Shown here: one piece after another, positions 1 through 10,700 of the stretch | Position numbering within the stretch: the stretch's first letter is position 1 | Layout: each line of letters starts with the position of its first letter | Assembly: GCA_019745325.1 (NCBI GenBank) | Contig: JAIETK010000022.1 | Span: 1 to 64,000 of the forward strand | Direction: 5' to 3' | From: Nitrosomonas sp. | Lineage (GTDB): Bacteria > Pseudomonadota > Gammaproteobacteria > Burkholderiales > Nitrosomonadaceae | Length of the DNA: 64,000 bases | Notes under the pieces: generated by a model | Database searches by the model: none | What the model was told of the DNA's origin: nothing | The model's input: only the letters and a program-made list of their open reading frames with translations | Made by a program: the position numbers and the translations under genes

Positions 1-74
1 ATCATCGCCAACAGGAAAAGTCAGCTGATGCAGCTTGACTCAGACCAAACAGTCTCCGGAAAACCCGGGGCGAT

Positions 75-3000
75 TCACGCGGCTGCTTCCGCTTCGGAAT
101 AGGCGACCGCAATCGTTTCGCCGCCGGAGAATTCGATCAATTCAACATCGGTCAGCGTGTCGGTTTCACCCGCCGCGTTGGTTAGCGTGATTTGCGTGCC
201 GGCGATGGCGATGCGGTAATCCGCCGGTTGTCCGTCCTGGAAGGCGCGGTCGAAGCCGAAACCGCCGTTCAAACGGTCGCTGCCGCTGCCGCCGGTTAAT
301 TGGTCATTGCCTGCGCCGCCGAAAACGATGTCCTGCCCGGCGTCGCCCGAGGTGCGATCATCGCCGCCGAGGCTGCCGACTGTGTCGTTGCCGCCGCCGC
401 CGGATAGCGTGTCGTCGTCCGCGCCGAGGACGATGAACTGATTCTGATCGTCGCCCGCGGCGAAATTTTGTCCGCTGCCGCCGGTCACCTGCACAGCGCC
501 GACGATCGATGCGAATGCAACATTGTCCAGTTGGATAACGGTGCCGGGAGGCAATTGCCGGGCGTCGATCACCAGCAGATTGCCGGTTGCGCCGGCGCCT
601 GCCGGACTGCCGATGAGAATCGGCAATGCTGGCGGTCGATCGCCGGTAACGCTTGGTGTGATGGTATAGACGCTGACCGGATCGCTGCCGGGCAGTTGCG
701 CTAGGAATTGCCGTGCTTGCGCCGCCAAGTCGCTGGCCGCGTTACTGCTCAATCCGCCGATTTGCGCCAGAGCCGCAATCGCGCTTGCCTCGGCTTGCGC
801 CAAGCCCAGCGCCTCCGGCCGCCCGGTGACGTTCAATCCGGCGCCGGTTGGCAGGCTGACCGTCAATAAAGGATTGCCCGCCGCATCCGCCGCCAGCGGA
901 ATATCCGCGTAGTCGCGGAATAACGAATCGGGATCTTCCTGCCGGGAGGACTCAACGGCCGAAACGACAGTGACGACAGTGCCGTCCGCTTGAGTCGTTG
1001 TCGTGGTGGCCGCGCCGTCGGTCGTTGTGGATGTGGCGGTACCGTCATTGTTACTGCTGCCTCCGCCACCGCCACCGCTTGAAGAAGTGGGGATCGATAC
1101 GGTAATGCCGTTGCCGCCGGTATCGGCAATCGTGACCGCGGCATCCGCACCCGCCGCCCAATCCTCGGCAGCGGCCAGATTGTAGGCCGTCGCATCGGTG
1201 GAAGCCGTGCCCGCTTTGTTGAGCAGCAGATTGACCGCGGCCTTGTCGGTGCTGCTCAAAGTGAGGGTGAACGTTGTGCCGGAGGTGATTTCAACATCGG
1301 CGGTATCGGTCAGTGTGTAGGTGCCGCCGCCCTCGCCGGTGAAGGTGAATTGGGAGGCGTCGATATCGTTGGCCGCGCCGCTGGCTTTCAAGAATCCCGA
1401 TCCGGTCACGGTCAGCGCGCCGGTGCCGGTATTGTAGGCGGCCGATGTGATCGCGGGGGCGGCGACACTCGATGCGGTGATGCCATTGCCGGTTAGATCG
1501 GCCACGGCTACCGCCGCGCTGGCGCCCGCCGCCCAATCCTCGGCGGCGGCCAGGTTATAAGTCGTGCCGCCGGTGGAAGCGGTGCCGTTTTTATTGACGA
1601 TCTGATTGACAGCGGCTTTGTCGGTGCTGCTCAATGTCACGGTGAATGCTGTGCCGGAGGTGATCTCGACATCGGCGGAATCGGTCAATGTATAGGTATC
1701 GCCGCCTTCGCCGGTGAAGGTGAATTTCGATACATCGATATCATTAGCCGCACCGCTGCTTTTCAGCAAGCCGGTACCGGTGACCGCCAATGCGCCGGTG
1801 CTGGCGTTATAGGTGGCCGATGTGATCGCGGGTACGGCTACGTTGGATGCGGTGATGCCGTTGCCGGTGGCGTCGGCGGTATCGCCGGTGGTGGCATTCG
1901 TATTCCAATCATCCGCCGCCGCCAGATTGTAAGTAGTTCCGCCGGTCGAAGCAGCACCGTTCTTGTTGACGATCTGGTTGATGGCTGCTTTGTCGGTGGC
2001 GCTAAGTGTGACCGTAAAGGCTGTGCTGGAGGTGATCTCGACATCGACGGAATCGGTCAGTGTATAAGTACTGCTGCCTTCGCCGGTGAAGGTGAACTTC
2101 GACGCATCGATGTCGGCCCCGCCGCCATTGGCTTGCAGATTGGTGCCGGTTACGGCCAGCGATCCGGACGAGGCATCGTAAGTGGCCGAGGTGATGCGCG
2201 GATTGATTGACACCGTAACCGCATTGACGGCATCGCTGATATCGGTGGCGGCATCGGCGGCGCTCAACCAATTATCGGCGGCCGCCAGATTGTAGGTCGA
2301 ACCGCCGGACGACGTCGTTCCGGTTTGATCCAGTAAGGCGTCGACGGCGGTTTTGTCTGCTCCCGATAAGGTAACGCTGAACGACGTGCTGGAAGTGATC
2401 TCGACATCCGATGCGCTGGTGATGGTGTAGGTGGCGCTTGCGGTTCCGCCGGTCAAGGTCAGCGTGGAAATATCGATGTCGTTGCTGGCGCCGGTCTTTT
2501 TGAAAAGATTGCTGCCGGTAACAACCAGAATGCCGGTATCGGAATCGTAAGTGGCCGACGTGATTGTTGGCGTCTGCACATTGCTGACGGTGATGCCGTT
2601 GCCGGTCAGATCGGCGACCGTGATCGAAGCCGCGGTGCCGGCCATCCAGTCTTCAGCCGCCGCGATATTGTAGGTCGTGGCGCTGGAAGATGTTGTGCCG
2701 TTCTTGTTCAACAATCCGCGTACTGCCAACTGGTCGTCCGCATTGAGCGTGACGCTGAAGGCAGTGGCCGACGTCACGTCGACAGACGAAGAGGTCAGCG
2801 TATAACTGCCGCCTTCACCCGTCAGCGTCAGCAGTGAAACCGTCACATCGTTGCTGGCGCCGCTGTTGGCAACAAAGTTGGTGCCGCTGACCGTCAGCAC
2901 GTTAGTACTGGCGTCGAATGTAGCGGAAGTAATGGCGGGTGCGGCGTAGTTGCTGACGGTGATGCCGTTGCCGGTGGTGTCGGCGACGGCAACGGCGCTG

Positions 3001-5321
3001 TCCGCGCCTGCCGCCCAATCCTCGGCGCCAGCCAGATTATAGGTGGTGTTGCCGGCCGATGACGTACCGTCTTTATTCAGCAACGCCTCGACGCTGATTA
3101 AATCCGCGCCGGTCAGTGTCACCGAAAACGAAGTTCCCGACGTGATTTCTACATTCGTTGCACTGGTCAATGTGTAGGTTGCGCCGCCCTCGCCGGTGAA
3201 CGTCAGCTTGGATAAATCGATATCGTTGGTTGCGCCGCTTTTCTGCAAGAAGCCGGTGCCGGTAACGGTCAGCACATTGCTGTTGTAATCGTAGGTGGCC
3301 GAGGTGATCGCCGGTGCCGCGACATTCGAGACAGTGATGCCGTTGCCGGTGGTATCGGCGACGACGGCGGCGCTGTCCGCGCCAGTTGCCCAGTCTTCCG
3401 CCGCAGCCAGGTTGTAGGTGGTGCCGCTCGTGGAGGAAGAGCCGTTCTTGTTGATGAATTGGTTGACCGCAGCTTTGTCGGTAGCGCTCAACGTGATGGT
3501 GAACGCCGTGCCGGAAGTGATTTCGACATCGCTGCTGTCGGTTAGCGTATAAGTTGTGCCGCCTTCGCCGGTGAATGTGAACTTGGACGCCACGATATCG
3601 TTGGTCGCGCCGCTGGCTTTCAGGAAACCGGAACCGGTGACTACTAAGGTGCCGCTGCTGGCGTCGTACGTGGCGGATGTGATTGCCGGTGTCGCGACGC
3701 TGGATGCGGTGATGCCGTTGCCGGTGGTGTCGGCGACCACGACAGCAGCATCCGCACCGGCGGCCCAGTCTTCTGCCGCCGCCAGGTTGTAGGTGGTGCC
3801 GCCGGTGGAGCTGGTGCCGTTTTTGTTGACGATCTGGTTGACTGCGGCTTTGTCGGTGGCGCTCAATGTGATGGTGAATGCCGTGCCGGAGGTGATTTCG
3901 ACATTGGCGGAATCGGTCAGCGTATAAGTATCGCCGCCTTCGCCGGTAAACGTGAATTTGGATGCGACGATGTCATTGGCGGCGCCGCTGGCTTTCAGCA
4001 AGTCGCTGCCGGTGACTGCCAAGGCACCGGTGCTGGCGTCGTACGTGGCGGAGGTGATCGCGGGTGCTGCAACATTCGAAACCGTGATGCCGTTGCCGCT
4101 GGTGTCGGCAATACTGGTGTTGCCGATGACCGTGTTCCAGTCGTCCGCCGCGGCCAGATTGTACGTGGCGGCATCGGTCGAGCTGGTGCCGTTTTTGTTG
4201 ACGATCTGGTTGACGGCGGCTTTGTCGGTGCTGCTCAAGGTGACGGTGAATGACGTGCCGGAAGTAATTTCGACGTCGCTGGTATCGGTCAGCGTATAGG
4301 TCGAACCGCCTTCGCCGGTGAACGTCAGCAGCGACGCATCGATATCGTTGGTTGCGCCGCTGGCTTTGACCAGGTTCGCGCCGGTAACGGTCAGCGTGCC
4401 GGTGCTGGCGTCATACGTGGCGGAAGTGATCGTGGGTGTTTGCACGTTGCTGACGGTAATGCCGTTGCCGGTGGTGTCGGCGTTGCCGCTTTGCGCCGGA
4501 TTCCAATCCGCTGCCGCGGCGATATTGTAGGTGGTGCTGCCGACCGAGGACGTGCCGTTCTTGTTCAGCAAGCCTTCGACATTGAGCTGGTCGGCGGTAT
4601 TCAACGGTACGGTGAATTGCGTGGCGGAATCGAGCTCGACGTTCGACGACGTGAGGGTGTAGGTGGCACCGCCTTGGCCGGTCAATGTCAGTTTCGAGAC
4701 ATCGATATCGTTGGTTGCACCGGACGTGGCGGTCATGTTGGTGCCGGTGACAACCAGCGAATTGGTGCTGGCGTCGTAAGTGGCTGAAGTAATGACCGGC
4801 GGCACCACCGCGGTGGAAATATCGATATCGTCGATGGTCAATTCCACCGCGCTGCCGAATACGAAGCGGATTTCGTCGATATTGTTGAAGGCCGAATTGA
4901 AACTCAAGGTACCGCTGTATAACGAGCCGATATTGCTCAACTGGGTGTAGCTGATATTACCGGTGGAATCGTTGGCGGTCATATTGACCGCCTCGGTGGA
5001 CACGATCAAACCGCCGTCGCGATAACCGGCGACCGTCAACGAGGTGGATGCGCCGCTCGGGCCGTTGTCGAAGTTGAATGAATTCAGCTTGAAATCCGAA
5101 CCATCGGCGGATTTGAAGTAAAAACCGGTTACTGAAGCGCCGCCGTAATTGAGCAGGATCGACCGTCCGCCGGATTGATTCAGCAGTACGGCCATATCGC
5201 TGTTGCTGACATTCGCGATATCGATCGAACTGCCGGAACCGAATGTCCATCCGTCGTAGGTCGCGGAGGTAACGGATGTATTATTGACGAGCGATCCGCT
5301 ATTGAAATTGGTAACAGTCAT
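75..5321 (-). CDS. Giant RTX-type secreted repeat protein (type I secretion substrate)
   Basis: This 1748-residue, Gly/Ser/Thr/Ala/Asp-rich protein has no N-terminal signal peptide. Residues 1-170 form a unique head. Residues about 174-1408 hold ten tandem copies of a domain of about 123 residues, each opening with PAITSATYDAS. A Gly/Ser and Thr-rich linker follows, then a unique region. Residues about 1633-1694 carry RTX nonapeptides (GGGGNDTV, GGAGNDQL, GGSGSDRL) that bind calcium in this family. The short C-terminus ending in AEAAA is where type I secretion signals lie. The start is well supported by AGGAGGT six bases before the ATG. Inferred role: exported surface adhesin or S-layer-like protein. 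No type I secretion genes lie in the window. The Sel1-repeat gene is upstream on the same strand, 78 bases away. Confidence 0.9.
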   Translation of the reverse strand: MTVTNFNSGSLVNNTSVTSATYDGWTFGSGSSIDIANVSNSDMAVLLNQSGGRSILLNYGGASVTGFYFKSADGSDFKLNSFNFDNGPSGASTSLTVAGYRDGGLIVSTEAVNMTANDSTGNISYTQLSNIGSLYSGTLSFNSAFNNIDEIRFVFGSAVELTIDDIDISTAVVPPVITSATYDASTNSLVVTGTNMTATSGATNDIDVSKLTLTGQGGATYTLTSSNVELDSATQFTVPLNTADQLNVEGLLNKNGTSSVGSTTYNIAAAADWNPAQSGNADTTGNGITVSNVQTPTITSATYDASTGTLTVTGANLVKASGATNDIDASLLTFTGEGGSTYTLTDTSDVEITSGTSFTVTLSSTDKAAVNQIVNKNGTSSTDAATYNLAAADDWNTVIGNTSIADTSGNGITVSNVAAPAITSATYDASTGALAVTGSDLLKASGAANDIVASKFTFTGEGGDTYTLTDSANVEITSGTAFTITLSATDKAAVNQIVNKNGTSSTGGTTYNLAAAEDWAAGADAAVVVADTTGNGITASSVATPAITSATYDASSGTLVVTGSGFLKASGATNDIVASKFTFTGEGGTTYTLTDSSDVEITSGTAFTITLSATDKAAVNQFINKNGSSSTSGTTYNLAAAEDWATGADSAAVVADTTGNGITVSNVAAPAITSATYDYNSNVLTVTGTGFLQKSGATNDIDLSKLTFTGEGGATYTLTSATNVEITSGTSFSVTLTGADLISVEALLNKDGTSSAGNTTYNLAGAEDWAAGADSAVAVADTTGNGITVSNYAAPAITSATFDASTNVLTVSGTNFVANSGASNDVTVSLLTLTGEGGSYTLTSSSVDVTSATAFSVTLNADDQLAVRGLLNKNGTTSSSATTYNIAAAEDWMAGTAASITVADLTGNGITVSNVQTPTITSATYDSDTGILVVTGSNLFKKTGASNDIDISTLTLTGGTASATYTITSASDVEITSSTSFSVTLSGADKTAVDALLDQTGTTSSGGSTYNLAAADNWLSAADAATDISDAVNAVTVSINPRITSATYDASSGSLAVTGTNLQANGGGADIDASKFTFTGEGSSTYTLTDSVDVEITSSTAFTVTLSATDKAAINQIVNKNGAASTGGTTYNLAAADDWNTNATTGDTADATGNGITASNVAVPAITSATYNASTGALAVTGTGLLKSSGAANDIDVSKFTFTGEGGDTYTLTDSADVEITSGTAFTVTLSSTDKAAVNQIVNKNGTASTGGTTYNLAAAEDWAAGASAAVAVADLTGNGITASSVAAPAITSAAYNTGTGALTVTGSGFLKASGAANDIDASQFTFTGEGGGTYTLTDTADVEITSGTTFTLTLSSTDKAAVNLLLNKAGTASTDATAYNLAAAEDWAAGADAAVTIADTGGNGITVSIPTSSSGGGGGGSSNNDGTATSTTTDGAATTTTTQADGTVVTVVSAVESSRQEDPDSLFRDYADIPLAADAAGNPLLTVSLPTGAGLNVTGRPEALGLAQAEASAIAALAQIGGLSSNAASDLAAQARQFLAQLPGSDPVSVYTITPSVTGDRPPALPILIGSPAGAGATGNLLVIDARQLPPGTVIQLDNVAFASIVGAVQVTGGSGQNFAAGDDQNQFIVLGADDDTLSGGGGNDTVGSLGGDDRTSGDAGQDIVFGGAGNDQLTGGSGSDRLNGGFGFDRAFQDGQPADYRIAIAGTQITLTNAAGETDTLTDVELIEFSGGETIAVAYSEAEAAA
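1095..4800 (-). repeat. Ten tandem domain repeats of about 370 bp inside the RTX gene
   Basis: Ten direct repeats of about 370 bp (about 123 codons) run without interruption. Their starts lie near 4800, 4438, 4072, 3694, 3316, 2944, 2572, 2203, 1834 and 1465. Each unit carries the same landmarks in order: ITSATYD, VTG, FTGEGG.TYTLT, VEITSGT.FTVTLS, NKNGTSS, YNLAAAEDW and TGNGITVS. The third, fourth and ninth units look the most alike and the sixth to eighth are more divergent, which suggests repeated internal duplication. These are coding repeats, not a CRISPR array. Confidence 0.92.
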
Positions 5322-5399
5322 GTTGCACCTCCTATAAGAATCGGCAGTTGCGCTTCAATCGTTGGCATTGAATTCACCCGGCCGCAAAAAAAAAACGGT

Positions 5400-6416
5400 T
5401 TAATCCAGTTGTAAGTGCTGCGCAACCTTACGATCGAGCTCGGCTAGCCAAGTGGGCGGCATTACGACGAGGATTTGCTGGCGGATCGCCCGGGCGGCGG
5501 CCACTTCTTCCGCATCCATGGATCGTTGTATCGCGGCGGAAATCCATACGTACGCTTTGGCCAGATGCGCCGCCGGGAGCAGGCTGGTTGCCGCATCGGC
5601 TTCCGTGGTGAAAAAATGTTTACCTGCCTGAAAATAGGCTGGAATATATTTGAGCGCGGCGGCTTGCTCGAAAAGCTGCCGGGCCTGTTCCGCATCATGC
5701 CCGCTGATCACACCTTGCGTCAGCATCATGCCTAAATGATAAAAGGCTTCCGCGGATTGCTTTTGCGCCGCTGCCAGGAACCACTGGTAAGCTTCTTGAG
5801 GATTGCGCACGCTGGAGTCGCCGTACAGATAAAACTTGCCCATCCAGAGTTGCGCAGGCGTCGATCCTTGCAACGCCGCGGGACGACAAAGTTCCAATGC
5901 TTGGAGGGGGTTTTTGGCTATGCCGTTTCCGGTCATCAGCAAATTGCCGAGATGGCAGTAGGAATTCAGGTGTCCGGCTTGCGCGGCTTTCTGAAACCAT
6001 TGAGCGGCCGCTACGGGATCGGCCGGGCGGTGTACGCCTTCCTCGAAGCACAAGCCGGTCATGTGCTGCGCCGCCGGAATGTTATTTTGCGCCGCTTGCT
6101 CGAACCACTCACAGGCGATTTCGCGGTCGGCGGCGCGCCCCCAGCCATTCTGGTAAAACAGCGCCAAAGTAAATTGCGCCAGCGGCTGGCGGCCGTTCAC
6201 GGCGGCGGCGCGATACTGGTCGAAGGCGTTGCCGTAATCTCCGGCTGCAAGCAACGACTGCGCGGTTTGCAAATCCTGATCGTCATTGAGCGTCGCATCG
6301 GCTGAAGGTGTGACCCCCGCGAAGGCGTTGGACAGGAAAGTTGCGGCGCAGAAGATTATCCAAAATGCTTGGATCGTTTTTTCAATGCTGTATGGCCGGG
6401 TATGGTGGTTTTTCAT
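5400..6416 (-). CDS. Exported Sel1-like repeat (TPR-type) protein
   Basis: A protein of 338 residues from the chosen ATG, which is preceded by AGGAAA. An upstream in-frame start at 6467 would put 17 residues before the hydrophobic signal sequence and is less likely. The N-terminus (MKNHHTRPYS, then a hydrophobic stretch ending near SNAFAG) looks like a signal peptide. The mature part holds several Sel1-like repeats of about 36 residues with the pattern A...GLCFEEG...AAQWFQKAA...A...LG.L...G. This repeat family folds as alpha-solenoids and scaffolds protein complexes. It lies between the tail-collar protein and the RTX protein on the same strand, so co-expression is possible. The partner is unknown. 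Confidence 0.85.
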   Translation of the reverse strand: MKNHHTRPYSIEKTIQAFWIIFCAATFLSNAFAGVTPSADATLNDDQDLQTAQSLLAAGDYGNAFDQYRAAAVNGRQPLAQFTLALFYQNGWGRAADREIACEWFEQAAQNNIPAAQHMTGLCFEEGVHRPADPVAAAQWFQKAAQAGHLNSYCHLGNLLMTGNGIAKNPLQALELCRPAALQGSTPAQLWMGKFYLYGDSSVRNPQEAYQWFLAAAQKQSAEAFYHLGMMLTQGVISGHDAEQARQLFEQAAALKYIPAYFQAGKHFFTTEADAATSLLPAAHLAKAYVWISAAIQRSMDAEEVAAARAIRQQILVVMPPTWLAELDRKVAQHLQLD

Positions 6417-6443
6417 CGTTTCCTGAAGCGGATTGGAACGGCT

Positions 6444-6484
6444 GATCAGGGGCGAGGGAGAACCCATCTGCTCCGGCCCTGATC
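6444..6484. terminator. Inverted repeat between mdpB-like and Sel1 genes
   Basis: GATCAGGG at 6444-6451 and its exact complement CCCTGATC at 6477-6484 can form an 8-bp stem with a 25-base loop, just after the stop of the tail-collar gene. There is no clear T-run, so it may be a weak terminator, an attenuator or chance. Confidence 0.35.
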
Positions 6485-6515
6485 AACGCGGTCCAATCGT
6501 ATATTCCGGTTGAAA

Positions 6516-7241
6516 TTACGGGCGCGTCGGATAAACGCCTTGCCAAGCGATGATGCAATTCACCACGGTATACGGCGGCATGATCGAGAAAGGCTGGGAA
6601 TTGCCGGTCGAACCGATGCTGACATTGGTGCTGGTCGTGGTGGTGATGTTGAGCCCGCTCAGCGTGGTTTCGATCGAAGCCGCATTCATGCTGACGTTTG
6701 GCGCGGCGGCGGAGTAATTCGAGTTTAATCCCTTGGCGTTGGCCAGCGAATTGCCGCCGGCGTTTTTCTGATCGGCATCGCTATTCACCGCTTTCAATGT
6801 CGATGTGGCGCTGGCGCCCGGCGCGACCGCTGACGTGGATGCCGAAGTGGCGGCGGCCGTATGACTGTGCGCCGGCAAGTTATTGACGGTTAACGCAGCG
6901 CTTTCCGCGCCGCCGGTCTGTCCCAGCGTAAACATCGAACCGCCCGGATGCTGCCCGCGGTGCACCGGCACTCTGCCGCGCATGTCGGGCAGTGCGAAAG
7001 TCGTGGTGCCGTTGCCGCCGTAAGTGTTGCCGATCAGAGAAAAAAGCGCGTTGTACTGGCTGACGGGTAATATTTGCCCGTCGCATTGCAACCAGCCGTC
7101 GGGCGCAAAATTAAACGCCACGTAACTGATTTCCCCTACAAATGGATCCATACCGGCGCTGGCGCTGCCCGGTGTTGTGGTCCAAAGCGCCAGAGCAGCG
7201 GTAAGAGATAAGAAATTTTGTGTTGGTTTTGTGCATCGCAT
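6516..7241 (-). CDS. Exported phage tail collar domain protein (MdpB / microcystin-dependent-protein family)
   Basis: A protein of 241 residues. A signal peptide ends near SASAG. It is followed by the typical start of this family, MDPFVGEISYVAFNFAP.GWLQCDGQ, and by LFSLIGNTYGGNG, FALPDMRGRVPVHRG and the NLPAHSHTA segment. The family shares the tail collar fold of phage short-tail fibres and occurs as single chromosomal genes in many bacteria. Exact roles are unsettled. The last part (about residues 120-215) is a Ser/Thr/Ala/Asn-rich low-complexity insert before the closing NSQPFSIMPPYTVVNCIIAW motif. No other phage genes are nearby, so this is not a prophage. It lies upstream of the Sel1 and RTX genes on the same strand. 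Confidence 0.88.
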   Translation of the reverse strand: MRCTKPTQNFLSLTAALALWTTTPGSASAGMDPFVGEISYVAFNFAPDGWLQCDGQILPVSQYNALFSLIGNTYGGNGTTTFALPDMRGRVPVHRGQHPGGSMFTLGQTGGAESAALTVNNLPAHSHTAAATSASTSAVAPGASATSTLKAVNSDADQKNAGGNSLANAKGLNSNYSAAAPNVSMNAASIETTLSGLNITTTTSTNVSIGSTGNSQPFSIMPPYTVVNCIIAWQGVYPTRP

Positions 7242-7410
7242 AAATAATTTCCTTTGTGCTCAAATGAAATGATTAATTTTTTGTGTAACCTTCTTTTGCT
7301 GACTACTATCGTAGCAGCGCAATAATCTGGTCATAGTGTTGGAATAAGATGCTTTTGGCCTTCAATTCCACTGGAAGCAGATATTAATTCGGTGAATCTT
7401 GAATCGATAA

Positions 7411-7553
7411 GGAAGTGCTGATTAATTGACTGCACGAGCGAATTGCTTCGTTGCGTGGTACTCACTCCTTCGCCTATCAGATTGATATGTCCCGGTTGTT
7501 GCGTTCCGTGCGCCTCGCCCTTCATCACGTTCGTTGAATTAATCAGCGCTTCC
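7411..7553. mobile_element. MITE-like element, full copy 1
   Basis: A 143-bp non-coding element bounded by terminal inverted repeats GGAAGTGCTGATTAATT and AATTAATCAGCGCTTCC, 16 of 17 positions complementary. It is flanked on both sides by ATAA, a probable 4-bp target duplication. Its interior matches the second full copy at 41341-41492 (TGCACGAGCG, CTTCGTTGC, GATATGTC.CGGTTG, GTGCGCCTCG). It fills most of the 511-base gap between the tail-collar gene and hsdR; the rest of that gap shows no gene. Confidence 0.8.
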
Positions 7554-7752
7554 ATAAACGGCCACCCCAACTTAAATACACGATGTACTGATGTTAAGAT
7601 GTCAGGATGATGAAATTGAATGATCTGAAAGACTGAGCAGAGTGTTGGGAGCAGATCAGGGTTGCGTCACTGGTATAGAGCTATTCCCATTAATGGCGAT
7701 GAAACAATCAATGCCTGTAAAATTAACAAATTGAACTTTCCGAATCATCCCG

Positions 7753-10700
7753 ATGACAGCAACAGAAACCCGAATTGAGCAAGATCTGATCGCTAAGCTT
7801 GAAGCGCTCAAATATACCTATCGTCCGGATATCCGTGATCGTGAAGCACTGGAAAAAAATTTCCGTGAGAAATTCGAGGCACTTAATCGCGTCAAGCTGA
7901 CGGATTCGGAATTCTCCAGGCTGAGGGATGAAATTGTTAACGCCGACGTTTTCGCTGCCGCCCGGCATCTGCGTGAAAAGAACGGATTCGAGCGCGATGA
8001 CGGCACGCCGCTGTACTACACGCTTGTCAACATCAAAGACTGGTGCAAGAACAGCTTCGAGGTTATCAATCAACTGCGCATCAATACCGACTACAGCCAC
8101 CACCGCTATGATGTGATCTTGCTCATCAATGGCGTGCCGGTGGTGCAGATCGAGCTGAAAGCGCTTGCCATCAGCCCACGCCGGGCCATGCAGCAGATCG
8201 TCGATTACAAGAACGACCCTGGCAATGGCTACAGCAAAACCCTGCTGTGCTTCTTGCAACTGTTCATCGTCAGCAATCACTCAGACACTTGGTACTTTGC
8301 CAACAACAACAACCGCCATTTCAGTTTCAACGCCGACGAACGTTTTTTGCCGTTCTATCAGTTCGCAGGTGAGGACAACACTAAGATCACTCATCTGGAC
8401 AGCTTTGCTGACAAATTCCTCGCCAAGTGCACGCTGGGCGAGATGATCAGCCGTTACATGGTGTTGGTGGCCAGCGAGCAGAAATTGCTGATGATGCGCC
8501 CGTATCAAATCTATGCCGTCAAGGCCATTGTCGAGTGCATCCACCAGAACTGCGGCAACGGCTACATTTGGCACACTACCGGCAGCGGCAAAACACTCAC
8601 CTCGTTCAAAGCATCGACTCTGCTCAAGGACAATCCAGACATTGACAAATGCCTGTTCGTGGTGGATCGCAAGGATCTCGACCGGCAGACGCGGGAAGAA
8701 TTCAACAAGTTTCAGGAAAAGTGCGTCGAAGAAAACACCAATACCGAAACACTGGTAAGGCGGCTGCTCTCGGACGACTACGCCGATAAGGTGATTGTCA
8801 CCACCATCCAGAAGCTCGGCCTGGCACTCGATGGCAACAATAAAAAGAATTATCTGGCCCGGCTGGAACCGCTGCGCCAGCAGCGCATGGTTTTCATCTT
8901 CGACGAATGCCACCGCTCGCAATTCGGCGAGAACCACAAGGCCATTAAAGAATTCTTCCCCAACGCGCAGTTGTTCGGCTTCACCGGCACGCCGATCTTC
9001 GACGACAACGCCAGCTATCAGCAGATCGAAGGCCAGCAGGCATCCTTCAAAACCACGGCGGACATCTTCCAGCAGCAACTGCATGCCTACACCATCACCC
9101 ACGCCATCGAAGACCGCAACGTGTTGCGCTTCCATGTGGATTACTACAAACCCGAGGGCAACCACCCCACCCCTTCGGGGCACCCCTCCAGAGGAGGGGA
9201 ATCACCCCGCCCTAATTCCCCTCCTTTGGAGGGGTGGCAGGCGAAGCCGGACAGGGTGGTGCCAACCAAACGCGCCATTGTCGAGGCGATTCTGGCCAAG
9301 CACGATGCCGCCACCAACGGACGCAAGTTCAATGCCGTGCTGGCCACGGCTTCGATCAACGACGCGATTGAATACCACGCGCTGTTCAAGACTGTGCAGG
9401 TAGAAAAACAGGCCCAGATTGAGTCAGTGGGCGGTGATTTCCAGCCGCTCAACATTGCCTGCGTCTTTTCCCCGCCCGCCGAGGGCAACAAGGACGTGCA
9501 GCAGATCCAGGAAGACCTGCCGCAGGAAAAGGCCGACAACGAACAAGCGCCAGACGAGAAGAAAGCCGCGCTCAAAGCTATAATCGCCGACTACAACGCC
9601 CGCTTTGGCACTAACCACAGCATTGGCGAATTCGACCTCTACTATCAGGACGTGCAAAAGCGCATCAAGGATCAGCAATATCCCAACCAGGATTTGCCCC
9701 ACGCACAGAAGATCGACATCGTCATCGTGGTGGATATGCTGCTCACCGGCTTCGATTCCAAGTATTTGAACACGCTGTACGTGGATAAGAACCTCAAGTA
9801 CCACGGGCTGATTCAGGCGTTCTCGCGCACCAATCGCGTGCTTAACGACACCAAGCCCTACGGTAATATTCTCGACTTCCGCCAGCAGCAAGACGCCGTG
9901 GACACCGCCATCGGCCTCTTTTCCGGCGAAGCCGCCAAACCTGCCAAGGAGATTTGGCTGGTGGACAAAGCCCCGGTGGTGATCGGCAAGCTGCAAACCG
10001 CGGTACAAAGCTTAAGTGACTTCATGCAATCGCAGGGATTGGAGAACAAACCGGAGGCGTTACCCAACCTCAAAGGCGACGCCGCGCGCAGCCAGTTCAT
10101 CAACCTGTTCAAGGAAGTGCAGCGCCTCAACACCCAACTCGACCAGTATACCGATCTGACGGACGAGCATAAGGCCAGCATCGAGCAGGTGCTGCCCAGG
10201 GAACAGTTGCAGGGTTTCAAGGGCGTGTACCTCGACACCGCCCAGCGCCTGAAGGAAAAGCAGGATAAACGAGACGACAGTACGCCGCCAGAAGTGCAAC
10301 AGCTCGATTTCGAGTTCGTGTTGTTTGCCAGCAGCGTGATCGATTACGACTACATCATGGCGCTGATTGCCCGCTACGCCAGCCAAATGCCAGGTAAGCA
10401 GAAGATGAGCCGCGCCGAGTTGATTGGTTTGATTCAGTCCGACGCCAAACTCATCGACGACCGGGATGCGCTCACTGAATATATCGATAGTCTCAACACC
10501 GACAAACCTCATACCGTGCAAGGTATTCGAGAAGAATACGCCCAATACAAGGTCGCCAAAACCAACCAAGCCATTGCCGAGGTGGCTGCCAAACACGGCC
10601 TTGCTACCGCCGCCCTGCAAGATTTTGTCGACGGCATCCTGCGCCGGATGGTGTTCGATGGCGATCAACTCAGCGAGCTGTTCGCCCCGCAGGAACTAGG

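Noticed and set aside
1095-4800. Regular repeats that could be taken as CRISPR
   Set aside because: The period is about 370 bp and all of it is translated in one frame of an RTX protein.
6516-7241. Prophage remnant suggested by the tail collar domain
   Set aside because: A signal peptide, chromosomal neighbours and no other phage gene fit the stand-alone MdpB family.
7331-7570. Minus-strand frame of 79 codons between mdpB-like gene and hsdR
   Set aside because: It is a shadow of the MITE-like element: its codons cover the terminal repeats and no ribosome-binding site is present.
8281-9183. 300-codon antisense frame inside hsdR
   Set aside because: Opposite frame of a strong HsdR coding region with no ribosome-binding site or family motif; GC-rich genes often give such frames.
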